Shown here: positions 18,642 through 27,429 of the stretch, in pieces | Layout: each line of letters opens with the position of its first letter | Position numbering within the stretch: position 1 is the first letter of the stretch | From: an uncultured Burkholderiales bacterium | GTDB taxonomy: Bacteria > Pseudomonadota > Gammaproteobacteria > Burkholderiales > Burkholderiaceae_C | Direction of reading: 5' to 3' | DNA length: 64,000 bases | Assembly: GCA_903832625.1 (NCBI GenBank) | Contig: CAILCI010000027.1 | Location: 1-64,000, forward strand | Notes under the pieces: generated by a model | What the model was told of the DNA's origin: nothing | Seen by the model: only the letters and a program-made list of their open reading frames with translations | Database searches by the model: none | Position numbers and translations under genes: made by a program

Positions 18642-19376
18642 ATGCAACTGCAAGATATTTTGTACTCCCAAGGCTTTGGCACGCGCCGTATTTGCGCGGG
18701 TCTGATCCAGCAAGGCCATGTTCAGATTGAAACCGACGACACATTAACGCCTTGCGACGACGCGCTCCAAGACATCGATGTGCACGAGGGCTGGCAATAC
18801 AGCGTGCAAGGCGTGGTCTGGCCGTATCACGCCAAAGCCTATGTGTTGTTGCACAAACCTGCGGGTTATGAGTGCTCACACAAGCCCTCGGCTTGGCCCA
18901 GCCTCTACACCTTGCTGCCCGCGTGCTTGCGCCAACGCCCGCAAAAAAGCGCTGTCCAAGGCGTGCAAGCCGTGGGACGACTCGACCAAGACACCACGGG
19001 CATGTTGGTACTCACTGACGACGGCCCCCTGATCCACCGCATGAGCTCACCCAAACACCATGTGCCCAAGGTGTACGAAGTCACCACCGATCGGCCACTA
19101 GACGCCCACCAAGTGCAACGCCTGCTCGACGGCGTGGTGCTGGATGATTCGCCCAAACCCGTGCGCGCCGCCGCCTGCCAAGCCGTGAGCGATCACCATT
19201 TGCGCCTGACCTTGACCGAAGGCAAATACCACCAAGTCAAACGCATGGTGGCCGCCGTGGGCAACCATGTGGTGGCGCTGCACCGCTCGCAAATCGGCGA
19301 CATGCCGCTGCCTGCTGAACTAGAGGCGGGCAAGTGGCGCTGGATCACTCAAGAGGAATTGGGGCTGTTGAGTTGA
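18642..19376 (+). CDS. rsuA: Pseudouridine synthase (RsuA/RluB/E/F family, likely 16S rRNA)
   Basis: VLLHKPAGYECSHK..VGRLDQDTTGMLVLTDDG (catalytic RLD)..EGKYHQVKRM. Confidence 0.85.
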   Translation: MQLQDILYSQGFGTRRICAGLIQQGHVQIETDDTLTPCDDALQDIDVHEGWQYSVQGVVWPYHAKAYVLLHKPAGYECSHKPSAWPSLYTLLPACLRQRPQKSAVQGVQAVGRLDQDTTGMLVLTDDGPLIHRMSSPKHHVPKVYEVTTDRPLDAHQVQRLLDGVVLDDSPKPVRAAACQAVSDHHLRLTLTEGKYHQVKRMVAAVGNHVVALHRSQIGDMPLPAELEAGKWRWITQEELGLLS

Positions 19377-19418
19377 TTTTCATTCCGTTTAGTCGCTATC
19401 AGTATTCAATTCAAACGC

Positions 19419-19442
19419 ATATCGCCCCTCACGGGGCGATAT
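19419..19442 (+). terminator. Rho-independent-type hairpin after rsuA
   Basis: ATATCGCCCC-TCAC-GGGGCGATAT perfect 10 bp stem followed by TTCT; lies between convergent genes. Confidence 0.7.
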
Positions 19443-19466
19443 TTCTATGACCATTCAGTCTTGAGT

Positions 19467-19655
19467 TTATTTGCTCACAGTGGCCGCAGGGGCTTCGGTT
19501 TTTGCGGATTTTTTGGTGTGTTTGACAACGGGTTTTGCATCGGTTTTCATCTCCGCTTTCAACTCGGTTTTTGCCGGTGTTGCAGCTTCTGTTGTGGCGG
19601 CAAATGCGCCTACTGAGAATGCAGAAACGATCAAGGTTGCGATGAGTTTATTCAT
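19467..19655 (-). CDS. Small exported Ala/Lys/Thr-rich protein (62 aa)
   Basis: MNKLIATLIVSAFSVGAFAATTEAATPAKTELKAEMKTDAKPVVKHTKKSAKTEAPAATVSK; clear signal peptide; RBS-like AAGGGGAA upstream on the minus strand. Confidence 0.6.
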   Translation of the reverse strand: MNKLIATLIVSAFSVGAFAATTEAATPAKTELKAEMKTDAKPVVKHTKKSAKTEAPAATVSK

Positions 19656-19789
19656 GAAAATTCCCCTTAGGTTTTGAACTAGCTCCAACGATTTGGAGTA
19701 CATCCACAACGGCGTGCGCCGATAAGTTGTTGACGCAAATGTTTATTTATTTGTGTCAACGTTTTGGCCGGTGAGCCGTTGATTCACGC

Positions 19790-20575
19790 TTACTTGATCG
19801 CTAAAAAACGCGTGATGTTTTCCAACACCAACTCCGGTTGATCGCGATGCGGCGCATGTCCGCAATTGGCAATCGGGTGGCGTTCAATTCGTCCACGCGC
19901 GGGGCGAATATCTTCAATTTGGCGCAGCGTGCCGTAGGCGTCTTGCTCGCCTTGCAGCGCCAAGACTGGGCAGGCAATGTCTTGACAAAGCACCCGAATG
20001 TCAAAGCTGCGAAAACCATCAGACAACCACGCGTCGCACCACTGCCAAAAGGCGCAATCCACATCGGCATGAAAGCGCGACAAGCGTTGGCGCAGCTCGC
20101 CCTGCACAAAGGCCTCGCGAGCGGCTTGGATGGCGGTGATCGACACGTCTTCGACCATCACATGCGGCGCCATCACCACGCAAGCGCTGGTGGGGTGGCG
20201 GGCTGCGTAGAGCAGGGCAATCGTGCCGCCATCAGAATGCCCCACAAGCGCAGGTTTTTCAATGCCTAGCGCCTGCAGCAATTCAGGCAACACGTCCCAC
20301 GCTTGACGGTGCATGTAGTCGGCGGACAAGCGGTTTGCGCCACGCACGTCCACAATGGCTTGCGACTGGCCGTAGCCTTGGCGTGAATACACCACACCCG
20401 CACGTCCGGTGGCTTGGCAGACGGTTTGCGGCCAAAAGCCTTGACGGCTTTGCCACATGGCCACCGAGCCCAAGCCTTCGTGCAAAAACACCAAGGGCGC
20501 GAGGTGAGCGCCCGCCTGCGTGGCGGGGATGCGCACCACCTCCAAAGCGCATTGTTTGAGTTGAATCAAATCCAT
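19790..20575 (-). CDS. Alpha/beta hydrolase
   Basis: APLVFLHEGLGSVAMW..VGHSDGGTIALLYAARHP; catalytic GHSDGG. Confidence 0.82.
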   Translation of the reverse strand: MDLIQLKQCALEVVRIPATQAGAHLAPLVFLHEGLGSVAMWQSRQGFWPQTVCQATGRAGVVYSRQGYGQSQAIVDVRGANRLSADYMHRQAWDVLPELLQALGIEKPALVGHSDGGTIALLYAARHPTSACVVMAPHVMVEDVSITAIQAAREAFVQGELRQRLSRFHADVDCAFWQWCDAWLSDGFRSFDIRVLCQDIACPVLALQGEQDAYGTLRQIEDIRPARGRIERHPIANCGHAPHRDQPELVLENITRFLAIK

Positions 20576-20654
20576 GCGCGAATCTTAAAGCGCACGCCAG
20601 CTAGGGTTGACCCGCCATCGTTACACTCTGACACAGTACTTTTGTGAGATTTTT

Positions 20655-21635
20655 GTGACTTCTTTGCATTCCTTCAAAACCGCATTCTTGGGCGCTGCCC
20701 TGTGTCTGAGCGCGCCTGTTTGGGCGGGCAACCCAATCTTTGTGCTCAATTCGCTGGACGCGACCATCAGCGTGGTGGACTCGGCCACTTGGCAAGAAAC
20801 CAAGCGCATTCCCACGGGTAAAGAGCCGCATCACCTCTACCTCACGCCGGATGAAAAATCGCTCATCGTCGCCAATGCTGGCGGTGACTCACTCACCTTT
20901 GTGGATCCCAAAACCAGCGAAGTCCAGCGCGTGGTGCGCGGCACGCTCGATCCGTATCAATTGCGTTTCTCGCCCGACATGAAATGGTTTGTCACGGTGG
21001 GCAACCGTTTGAACCATGTGGACATTTACCACTGGGACGGCAAAGACCTGAGCTTGGCCAAGCGCATTGCGTCGAGCAAAACGCCCAGCCATTTGTGGAT
21101 CGACAGCAAAAGCAGCGTGGTGTATTCGACCATGCAAGACAGCGACGAACTCATCGCCATTGACCTCGCCAGCCAAACCGTCAAATGGCGCGTCAAAACA
21201 GGCTCCTTGCCCGCCGATGTGTTTGGCACGGCAGATGACAAAACCCTGTTGGTCGGTATGACGGGCGGCAAAGAAGTGATGGTCTATGACGTGAGCAATG
21301 GCCCGGCCAAACTCATCAAAACCATTCCCACAGGCGAGGGCGCTCACGCGTTTCGTGCCTTGGGCGATGGCCGCCATGTGCTGGTGAGCAACCGCGTTGC
21401 CAACACCGTGAGCAAAATCGACACCCAAACCCTGCAAGTCGTCGCCACCTTCAAAGCCCCCGGCGGGCCTGATTGCATGGAAGTGTCGGCAGACGGCAGG
21501 TTGTTGATGGTGTCGTCGCGCTGGATCAAAAAAATGAGTGTGATCGATTTGCAAACGGGCGAGTTGGTGCGTCAAGTCAAAGTGGGCAAATCGCCGCACG
21601 GCATTTGGACCATTGACCACGCCAAGCGGATGTGA
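20655..21635 (+). CDS. Exported YVTN-type beta-propeller repeat protein
   Basis: Signal peptide after GTG 20655 (VTSLHSFKTAFLGAALCLSAPVWAG) then repeated FVLNSLDATISVVDSATWQ / VANAGGDSLTFVDP blades; ORF track start 20607, true start uncertain. Confidence 0.75.
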   Translation: MTSLHSFKTAFLGAALCLSAPVWAGNPIFVLNSLDATISVVDSATWQETKRIPTGKEPHHLYLTPDEKSLIVANAGGDSLTFVDPKTSEVQRVVRGTLDPYQLRFSPDMKWFVTVGNRLNHVDIYHWDGKDLSLAKRIASSKTPSHLWIDSKSSVVYSTMQDSDELIAIDLASQTVKWRVKTGSLPADVFGTADDKTLLVGMTGGKEVMVYDVSNGPAKLIKTIPTGEGAHAFRALGDGRHVLVSNRVANTVSKIDTQTLQVVATFKAPGGPDCMEVSADGRLLMVSSRWIKKMSVIDLQTGELVRQVKVGKSPHGIWTIDHAKRM

Positions 21636-22486
21636 AGTCCATGCGTCTAGTCATGCGTTGTCTGGCCTCTGTTGATGGAAGTCGCCTCACTGGCCTGCGA
21701 CACAGGTTTTCAATGCTTGGCGCGAGTGTCTTGCTGTGTGGCGGTTTTGGCCTTGTTTCTGCTGACGCAGCAAATGCACAAACTTGCAATCAACCCATTT
21801 ACTTGACTTTCGACACTGGACACATGGGCGTCGCGCCCTTGATTGCCGACGTGCTTCAACGACACCACGTCAAAGTGACATTCTTCGCCGCCAACGAACC
21901 CACGCAAGAAGGTGACGGCAGCTTGGGCGAACACTGGGCGCCTTGGTGGAAACAACGCGCCGCCGAAGGCCACAGCTTTGCCTCGCATACCTTTGATCAC
22001 GTCTATTGGCGTGCCGATTTGCCCAATGGCCAATGGCAAATGCGCCCCAGTGCAGGCGATCACAAAGGCGAAAGTCGCGCTTGGACCAGCGCCGAATACT
22101 GTGCGCAATTGAAACAATCCAATGCGCGGCTCGAACACATCACGGGCCAAAAAGCCTTGCCGCTGTTTCGCGCGCCGGGTGGCAAAACATCGCCTTCGCT
22201 TTTGGCTGCCGCCAAGCAATGCGGCTTCATGCATGTGGGCTGGGCCGACGCTGGCTTTTTGGGCGACGAGTTGCCCAGCGACAAATACCCCAACAAAATG
22301 TTGCTGCAAAAGGCCTTGAAAAACATCCGCTCTGGCGATATTTTGATGGCGCATTTGGGCATTTGGTCGCGCCAAGACCCATGGGCGCCTGCGGTGTTGG
22401 AGCCGCTGATTGAGGGTCTGCAAGCCAAAGGCTTTTGCTTTGCCACGCTGCAAGAGCATCCGCAATTCAAAGCATGGGTGAAATGA
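21632..22486 (+). CDS. Polysaccharide deacetylase (NodB-like) family protein with atypical TFDTGH motif
   Basis: YLTFDTGHMGVAPLIADVL...ASHTFDHVYW..FRAPGGKTS..SGDILMAHLG; N-terminal signal; start could be 21632 (GTG) or 21641 (ATG). Confidence 0.8.
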   Translation: MKSMRLVMRCLASVDGSRLTGLRHRFSMLGASVLLCGGFGLVSADAANAQTCNQPIYLTFDTGHMGVAPLIADVLQRHHVKVTFFAANEPTQEGDGSLGEHWAPWWKQRAAEGHSFASHTFDHVYWRADLPNGQWQMRPSAGDHKGESRAWTSAEYCAQLKQSNARLEHITGQKALPLFRAPGGKTSPSLLAAAKQCGFMHVGWADAGFLGDELPSDKYPNKMLLQKALKNIRSGDILMAHLGIWSRQDPWAPAVLEPLIEGLQAKGFCFATLQEHPQFKAWVK

Positions 22487-23469
22487 TGGACAAGTTCATG
22501 GACGCCTTCGCCGAACTCTTTACCAACGTGCAATCTGCTTTGTTTGAGGGCGTGGTGCAGCCGTTGGCTTTTGCACTTGGCCTAGGCAGCCGTTTGGAAG
22601 AGGCGTTCACCGCCACCGAATGGTTGCTGGTCGGCTTGCTGCAACTTGCCGTCATGCTGCTGGTCATCGCGCCTTTGCAACGCTGGCGGCCGATTGAGCC
22701 TGTGACCGACCCCAGCGCTGTTCGCACCGATGTGCTCTACACCTTGATTCACCGCTTGGGCTTGTTTCGGCTGGTTTTGTTTTTCACGGTCGATGGCTAT
22801 CTGTTTGATCTTTGGGGCTTTTTGCATGTGCAGGGCTTTGCCAATTTCAACATTGACGACCTCTGGCCGGGCATCACAGATATGCATTGGTTGAGCTTTG
22901 TGCTGTATTTGGTCTTGTTTGATTTCTTGAACTACTGGCTGCACCGCGCACAACATCAGTTCAACTGGTGGTGGTCGCTGCATGCGCTGCACCATTCGCA
23001 GCAACAAATGACGCAGTGGACGGACAGCCGCAACCACTTGCTGGATGATTTTTTGATGGCCATCGTGTGGGTTTTCATCGCGCAATTGGTGGGCATTGCG
23101 CCGAGTCAGTTTGTCGCGGTCATCGCCATCACGCAATTGAGTGAAAACTTGCAGCACGCCAATTTGCGCGTCAACTTCGGTTGGCTGGGCGAGCGCTTGT
23201 GGATCAGCCCGCGTTTTCATCGGGTGCACCACGGCGTCGGTGTCGGGCATGAAAGCCAAGGTCGGGTCTTGGGCGGACACAACTTTGGCGTGTTGTTTCC
23301 GTGGTGGGACATGCTGTTGGGTACCGCAGACTTTGCCACGCAAAAAGTCCAAACTGGCATTCGTGATCAAGTTGAGCAAGGGCGCGATTACGGCAAAGGT
23401 TTTTGGTCGCAACAAGTCTTGGGAATCAAACGCCTCATCGCAGTTTTTGGAAGTAGCACTCAGCACTGA
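22483..23469 (+). CDS. Sterol desaturase / fatty acid hydroxylase family membrane protein
   Basis: HRAQHQ, HALHHSQQ and HRVHHGVG histidine boxes; start at 22483 overlaps upstream stop (ATGA). Confidence 0.87.
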   Translation: MMDKFMDAFAELFTNVQSALFEGVVQPLAFALGLGSRLEEAFTATEWLLVGLLQLAVMLLVIAPLQRWRPIEPVTDPSAVRTDVLYTLIHRLGLFRLVLFFTVDGYLFDLWGFLHVQGFANFNIDDLWPGITDMHWLSFVLYLVLFDFLNYWLHRAQHQFNWWWSLHALHHSQQQMTQWTDSRNHLLDDFLMAIVWVFIAQLVGIAPSQFVAVIAITQLSENLQHANLRVNFGWLGERLWISPRFHRVHHGVGVGHESQGRVLGGHNFGVLFPWWDMLLGTADFATQKVQTGIRDQVEQGRDYGKGFWSQQVLGIKRLIAVFGSSTQH

Positions 23470-23489
23470 AGCTGGGGTATGCTTTTGCC

Positions 23490-24377
23490 ATGCGCTTGTT
23501 TTTGGATTCCTTTTGGCGGGCTGTGGCTTATTGCTTCATGCCCCGCGTCATGCTCCTGTCTTTGATGCCGCTGGCTTTGTTGCTGGTGTTGTCGTTGACT
23601 TGGGGTTATTTCTATTGGGAGCCGACGCAAGACTGGGTGCGTGACACCTTGAGTTCTTGGCTCTTGTTGCAAAGCGCGATGGATTGGCTGCAAGACCACG
23701 GCGCAGGGCATTTGCAAAGCGTGCTCGTGCCCATCGTGGTGATATTTGCTATCACACCGGTTTTGGTGATCGTCACTCTGTTAGCGGTTTCTGCAATGAT
23801 GAGCCCCGGCCTCATCAAGCTTGTGGTGGACAGACGGTTTGGACACTTGGCGCGTAAACAAGGCGCTTCGGTTTGGGTGAATTGGTTTTGGACCATCGTC
23901 TCAACCTTGGCCGCTTTGTTGGCAATGGTCATTACTTTGCCTTTGTGGCTGGTGCCTCCATTGATGTTTGTGTTGCCGCCTTTGATTTGGGGTTGGTTGA
24001 GCTACCGCGTGATGGTGTTTGATGCCTTGCTCGACCATGCCAGCCGTGATGAACGCATTGCCATCGGGCGCAAGCACCGTATGTGGTTGTTACTCATTGG
24101 TGTACTCACAGGATACTTGGGCGCATTACCCAGCGTGGTGTGGGCCTCGGGCGCCTTGTTCGCCGCAGCGTTTTTGGTCTTGGTGCCTTTGGCGGTGTGG
24201 ATTTACGCTTTGGTGTTTGCTTTTACCGCCCTGTGGTTTGCTCATTACAGCTTGGCCGCGCTGGAGCAGCACCGTGCCGAAAACGATGTGGTGGTGGTTG
24301 GCGCTTCCGTTCCCGTTCCCGCGTTAGCATCTGGGGATGACATCTTCCAACACCCATCCCCACCCCACGCGCCCTGA
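23490..24377 (+). CDS. EI24/CysZ-like membrane protein
   Basis: Multi-TM protein with DSFWRAVAYCFMPRVMLLSLMPLALLL; EI24-type pattern. Confidence 0.65.
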   Translation: MRLFLDSFWRAVAYCFMPRVMLLSLMPLALLLVLSLTWGYFYWEPTQDWVRDTLSSWLLLQSAMDWLQDHGAGHLQSVLVPIVVIFAITPVLVIVTLLAVSAMMSPGLIKLVVDRRFGHLARKQGASVWVNWFWTIVSTLAALLAMVITLPLWLVPPLMFVLPPLIWGWLSYRVMVFDALLDHASRDERIAIGRKHRMWLLLIGVLTGYLGALPSVVWASGALFAAAFLVLVPLAVWIYALVFAFTALWFAHYSLAALEQHRAENDVVVVGASVPVPALASGDDIFQHPSPPHAP

Positions 24378-25185
24378 GTTTGGTCTCATCATCGTCGGCG
24401 ATGAAATTTTGTCGGGCAAACGTGCTGACAAACATTTGCCCAAATTCATCGAATTGCTTTCAGAACGTGGCCTATCGCTAGACTGGGCTGACTACGTGGG
24501 CGACTCGCCCGAGCGCATCACCCAAACCTTGAAACGAGCGTTTGACAGCGGTGCGGTGGTTTTTTCTTGCGGTGGCATTGGTGCCACGCCAGACGACCAT
24601 ACCCGCCAATGTGCAGGACGTGCCTTGGGCACTGATTTAGCGCTGCACCCAGAAGCCGAAGCATTGATTCGCCAACGCATGCAAGACTTGGCACTTGAGC
24701 AAGGCGTGCCTTACGAGCCCGACCGTGAAGACAACAAACATCGCTTGAACATGGGCGTTTTCCCGCTGGGCGCGCGCATCATTCCCAATCCGTACAACAA
24801 AATCCCGGGGTTTAGCTGCCAAGGCGCAGGCGAGGGTGCAGTGCATTTCGTGCCCGGATTTCCTGTGATGGCTTGGCCGATGATGGCTTGGGTGCTCGAT
24901 ACCCACTATGCGCATTGGTTTCAACGTGGCGCGTGGGTTGAAAAATCTGTGATTGTGTTTGGCGCGATGGAGTCCACGCTCACGCCGCTGATGGAAGAAC
25001 TCGAAGCCAAGTTTGCTGGCGTCAAAGTGTTCAGCTTGCCCAGCGTGGATCATCCGCAATATGGACGACACATTGAGCTCGGCGTCAAAGGCCATCCTGA
25101 TGTGGTGGATGCGGCGTATTTCGCTTTGAAAGCAGGCCTAGCTACTTTTGATGCCCGCTTGGGCGCTGAATTGGTGCGAAATTGA
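24337..25185 (+). CDS. CinA-like molybdopterin-binding domain protein
   Basis: EFGLIIVGDEILSGKRADKHL...VVFSCGGIGATPDDHTRQC; MoCF-binding domain without the CinA C-terminal amidase. Confidence 0.82.
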   Translation: MTSSNTHPHPTRPEFGLIIVGDEILSGKRADKHLPKFIELLSERGLSLDWADYVGDSPERITQTLKRAFDSGAVVFSCGGIGATPDDHTRQCAGRALGTDLALHPEAEALIRQRMQDLALEQGVPYEPDREDNKHRLNMGVFPLGARIIPNPYNKIPGFSCQGAGEGAVHFVPGFPVMAWPMMAWVLDTHYAHWFQRGAWVEKSVIVFGAMESTLTPLMEELEAKFAGVKVFSLPSVDHPQYGRHIELGVKGHPDVVDAAYFALKAGLATFDARLGAELVRN

Positions 25186-25188
25186 GTT

Positions 25189-25205
25189 TGCACATTATTG
25201 GTGCA
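25189..25205. promoter_or_regulatory. NtrC binding site 1 (TGCACATTATTGGTGCA)
   Basis: Matches TGCAC-N7-GTGCA palindrome, upstream of glnA. Confidence 0.75.
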
Positions 25206-25220
25206 ATATACTTGTGGTTT

Positions 25221-25237
25221 TGCACCAAAATGGAATT
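25221..25237. promoter_or_regulatory. NtrC binding site 2, degenerate (TGCACCAAAATGGAATT)
   Basis: 14/17 match to TGCACCAAAATGGTGCA; centre 32 bp from site 1. Confidence 0.55.
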
Positions 25238-25353
25238 CTTCGGGTTTGGACTTTTTGTCACGAAAAGTCCAACTTGTTGCAGATGTGGCACTAAGTAGAG
25301 GCAAAATAAGCGGTTTGATGAAGCGTTAAAACCAGTTTTCGTGCTGCTTCAAA

Positions 25354-25370
25354 TTGGCACAAAAACTGCA
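25354..25370 (+). promoter_or_regulatory. Sigma54 promoter of glnA (TTGGCACAAAAACTGCA)
   Basis: TGGCAC / TGCA with GG-N10-GC spacing, 50 bp upstream of the glnA start. Confidence 0.8.
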
Positions 25371-25419
25371 TAGCTGTTACATCGAAATTTTTTAACCCAA
25401 CCCCTCCCAGGAGAACTTG

Positions 25420-26835
25420 ATGGCCAAGACCGTCGCAGACGTGATGAAGATGGTGAAAGACAACGAAGTCAAATTCGTTGATTTCCGTTTCACAGACACC
25501 CGTGGTAAAGAACAGCACGTGAGCGTGCCTGTCTCTGCTTTCAGCGAAGACAAATTCACCGAAGGCCATGCCTTTGACGGTTCTTCCATTGCGGGTTGGA
25601 AAGGCATTGAATCCTCTGACATGTTGTTGATGCCTGATGCCATGTCGGCTTTCATCGACCCCTTCTTCCAAGAATCAACCTTGGTGTTGTCTTGCGACGT
25701 GTTGGAGCCCGGTGACGGCAAAGCCTACGACCGCGACCCACGTTCTATCGCCAAACGCGCTGAAGCGTATTTGAAAGCCTCTGGCTTGGGCGACACTGCG
25801 TACTTCGGTCCAGAACCCGAATTCTTCTTGTTCGACGATGTGCGTTGGGGCAACGAAATGTCCGGCGCCTTCTTCAAAATCGACGACTACGAAGCACCTT
25901 GGAACACAGGCAAAGTCATCGAAGGCGGCAACAAAGGCCACCGTCCCACCGTCAAAGGCGGCTACTTCCCCGTGCCTCCCGTTGACAGCACCCAAGACAT
26001 GCGCGCAGAAATGTCCGCCATCTTGGAAGAAATGGGCATCCCCGTTGAAGTGTTCCACCACGAAGTGGCGGGCGCTGGTCAAAACGAAATCGGCACCAAG
26101 TTCTCGACTTTGGTGGAACGCGCTGACTGGACACAAAAACTGAAATATGTGGTCTGGAACGTGGCCAATGCCTACGGCAAAACTGCCACTTTCATGCCCA
26201 AACCTTTGGTGGGCGATAACGGCTCCGGTATGCACGTTCACCAGTCCATCTGGAAAGACGGCAAAAACTTGTTCGCTGGCAACGGCTATGCAGGTTTGAG
26301 CGACACCGCTTTGTTCTACATCGGCGGCATCATCAAACACGCACGCGCTTTGAACGCCATCACCAACCCCACCACCAACAGCTACAAACGCCTGGTGCCT
26401 GGTTTTGAAGCTCCTGTGAAATTGGCCTACTCCAGCCGTAACCGTTCGGCTTCGATTCGTATTCCTCACGTTGCGTCTGACAAAGGCCGCCGTATTGAAG
26501 CGCGTTTCCCAGATCCAATGGCCAACCCTTACCTGTGCTTCTCGGCCTTGATGATGGCGGGCTTGGACGGTATCGAAAACAAAATTCACCCCGGTGAAGC
26601 CGCGACCAAAGACTTGTACCATCTGCCCCCCGAGGAAGATGCGTTGGTGCCAACCGTGTGCCACAGCTTGGATCAAGCCTTGGAATATTTGGACAAAGAC
26701 CGTGCGTTCTTGACCAAAGGTGGCGTGTTCACCGACAGCATGATCGATGCTTACATCGAACTCAAAATGGCCGAAGTCACACGCTTCCGTCAAGCGGTTC
26801 ACCCCGTTGAGTACGACATGTACTACTCTCTGTAA
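25420..26835 (+). CDS. glnA: Type I glutamine synthetase
   Basis: [37 protein letters not shown]...[12 protein letters not shown]...[17 protein letters not shown]...NLYHLPPEE-like region. Confidence 0.98.
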   Translation: MAKTVADVMKMVKDNEVKFVDFRFTDTRGKEQHVSVPVSAFSEDKFTEGHAFDGSSIAGWKGIESSDMLLMPDAMSAFIDPFFQESTLVLSCDVLEPGDGKAYDRDPRSIAKRAEAYLKASGLGDTAYFGPEPEFFLFDDVRWGNEMSGAFFKIDDYEAPWNTGKVIEGGNKGHRPTVKGGYFPVPPVDSTQDMRAEMSAILEEMGIPVEVFHHEVAGAGQNEIGTKFSTLVERADWTQKLKYVVWNVANAYGKTATFMPKPLVGDNGSGMHVHQSIWKDGKNLFAGNGYAGLSDTALFYIGGIIKHARALNAITNPTTNSYKRLVPGFEAPVKLAYSSRNRSASIRIPHVASDKGRRIEARFPDPMANPYLCFSALMMAGLDGIENKIHPGEAATKDLYHLPPEEDALVPTVCHSLDQALEYLDKDRAFLTKGGVFTDSMIDAYIELKMAEVTRFRQAVHPVEYDMYYSL

Positions 26836-26854
26836 TTCATGCAGTGAGTCAGAC

Positions 26855-26884
26855 AAAAGGACGGCGTGAGCCGTCCTTTTTTTT
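26855..26884 (+). terminator. Rho-independent terminator of glnA
   Basis: AAAAGGACGG-CGTGAG-CCGTCCTTTTTTTT. Confidence 0.9.
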
Positions 26885-26904
26885 AGGGTCAGAAAAACGC
26901 GTTT

Positions 26905-27429
26905 ATGAGTCTCATCACATCCACTCGCACACCCATCCTTCCCATCGCCTTCTGGAGTCTTGTGTGCTGCATGATGTGGCAGCCACTAAGGCTGGTTGCG
27001 CAAGGCTCGCAACAGGTTTATCGCTGCGGCAATGCCTACACCAATCAACCCGAACCCTCTCAGCGTTGCACGCCCCTGACTCAAGCCAATGTGACGGTGA
27101 TTGAAGGCACCAAAGTGCAAGCCAGTGCGCCAAACCATTCCCCCAGCACCACTCGGGTTGATCCATCAGAGCAATCGCAGCGCGATGCACAGGCCAAACT
27201 GGTTTTGGAAAGCGAATTGCAAAAAGCCCAAACGCGTCAAGCCGAGTTGCTCAGCGAGTGGCAGCAAGGCGAACCTCAAAGACGCGCGGATGAGGCGAAG
27301 CAAGCCGCCAAATACCAAGCACGGGTGGAGCAGTTACGCCAATCCTTAGAACGCGGCCAAGCTGACATTGCAGGTCTAGAGCGCGAATTGGCGCGACTCA
27401 GAGCCAATCCGAACGGAGTAAAACCATGA
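26905..27429 (+). CDS. DUF4124-like exported coiled-coil protein
   Basis: Signal/TM then QQVYRCGNAYTNQPEPSQRCTPL followed by an ELQKAQTRQAELL coiled coil; overlaps the ntrB start. Confidence 0.65.
   Translation: MSLITSTRTPILPIAFWSLVCCMMWQPLRLVAQGSQQVYRCGNAYTNQPEPSQRCTPLTQANVTVIEGTKVQASAPNHSPSTTRVDPSEQSQRDAQAKLVLESELQKAQTRQAELLSEWQQGEPQRRADEAKQAAKYQARVEQLRQSLERGQADIAGLERELARLRANPNGVKP

Noticed and set aside
25675-26856. 393-aa minus-strand ORF antisense to glnA
   Set aside because: Shadow ORF produced by glnA codon bias; glnA is certain.
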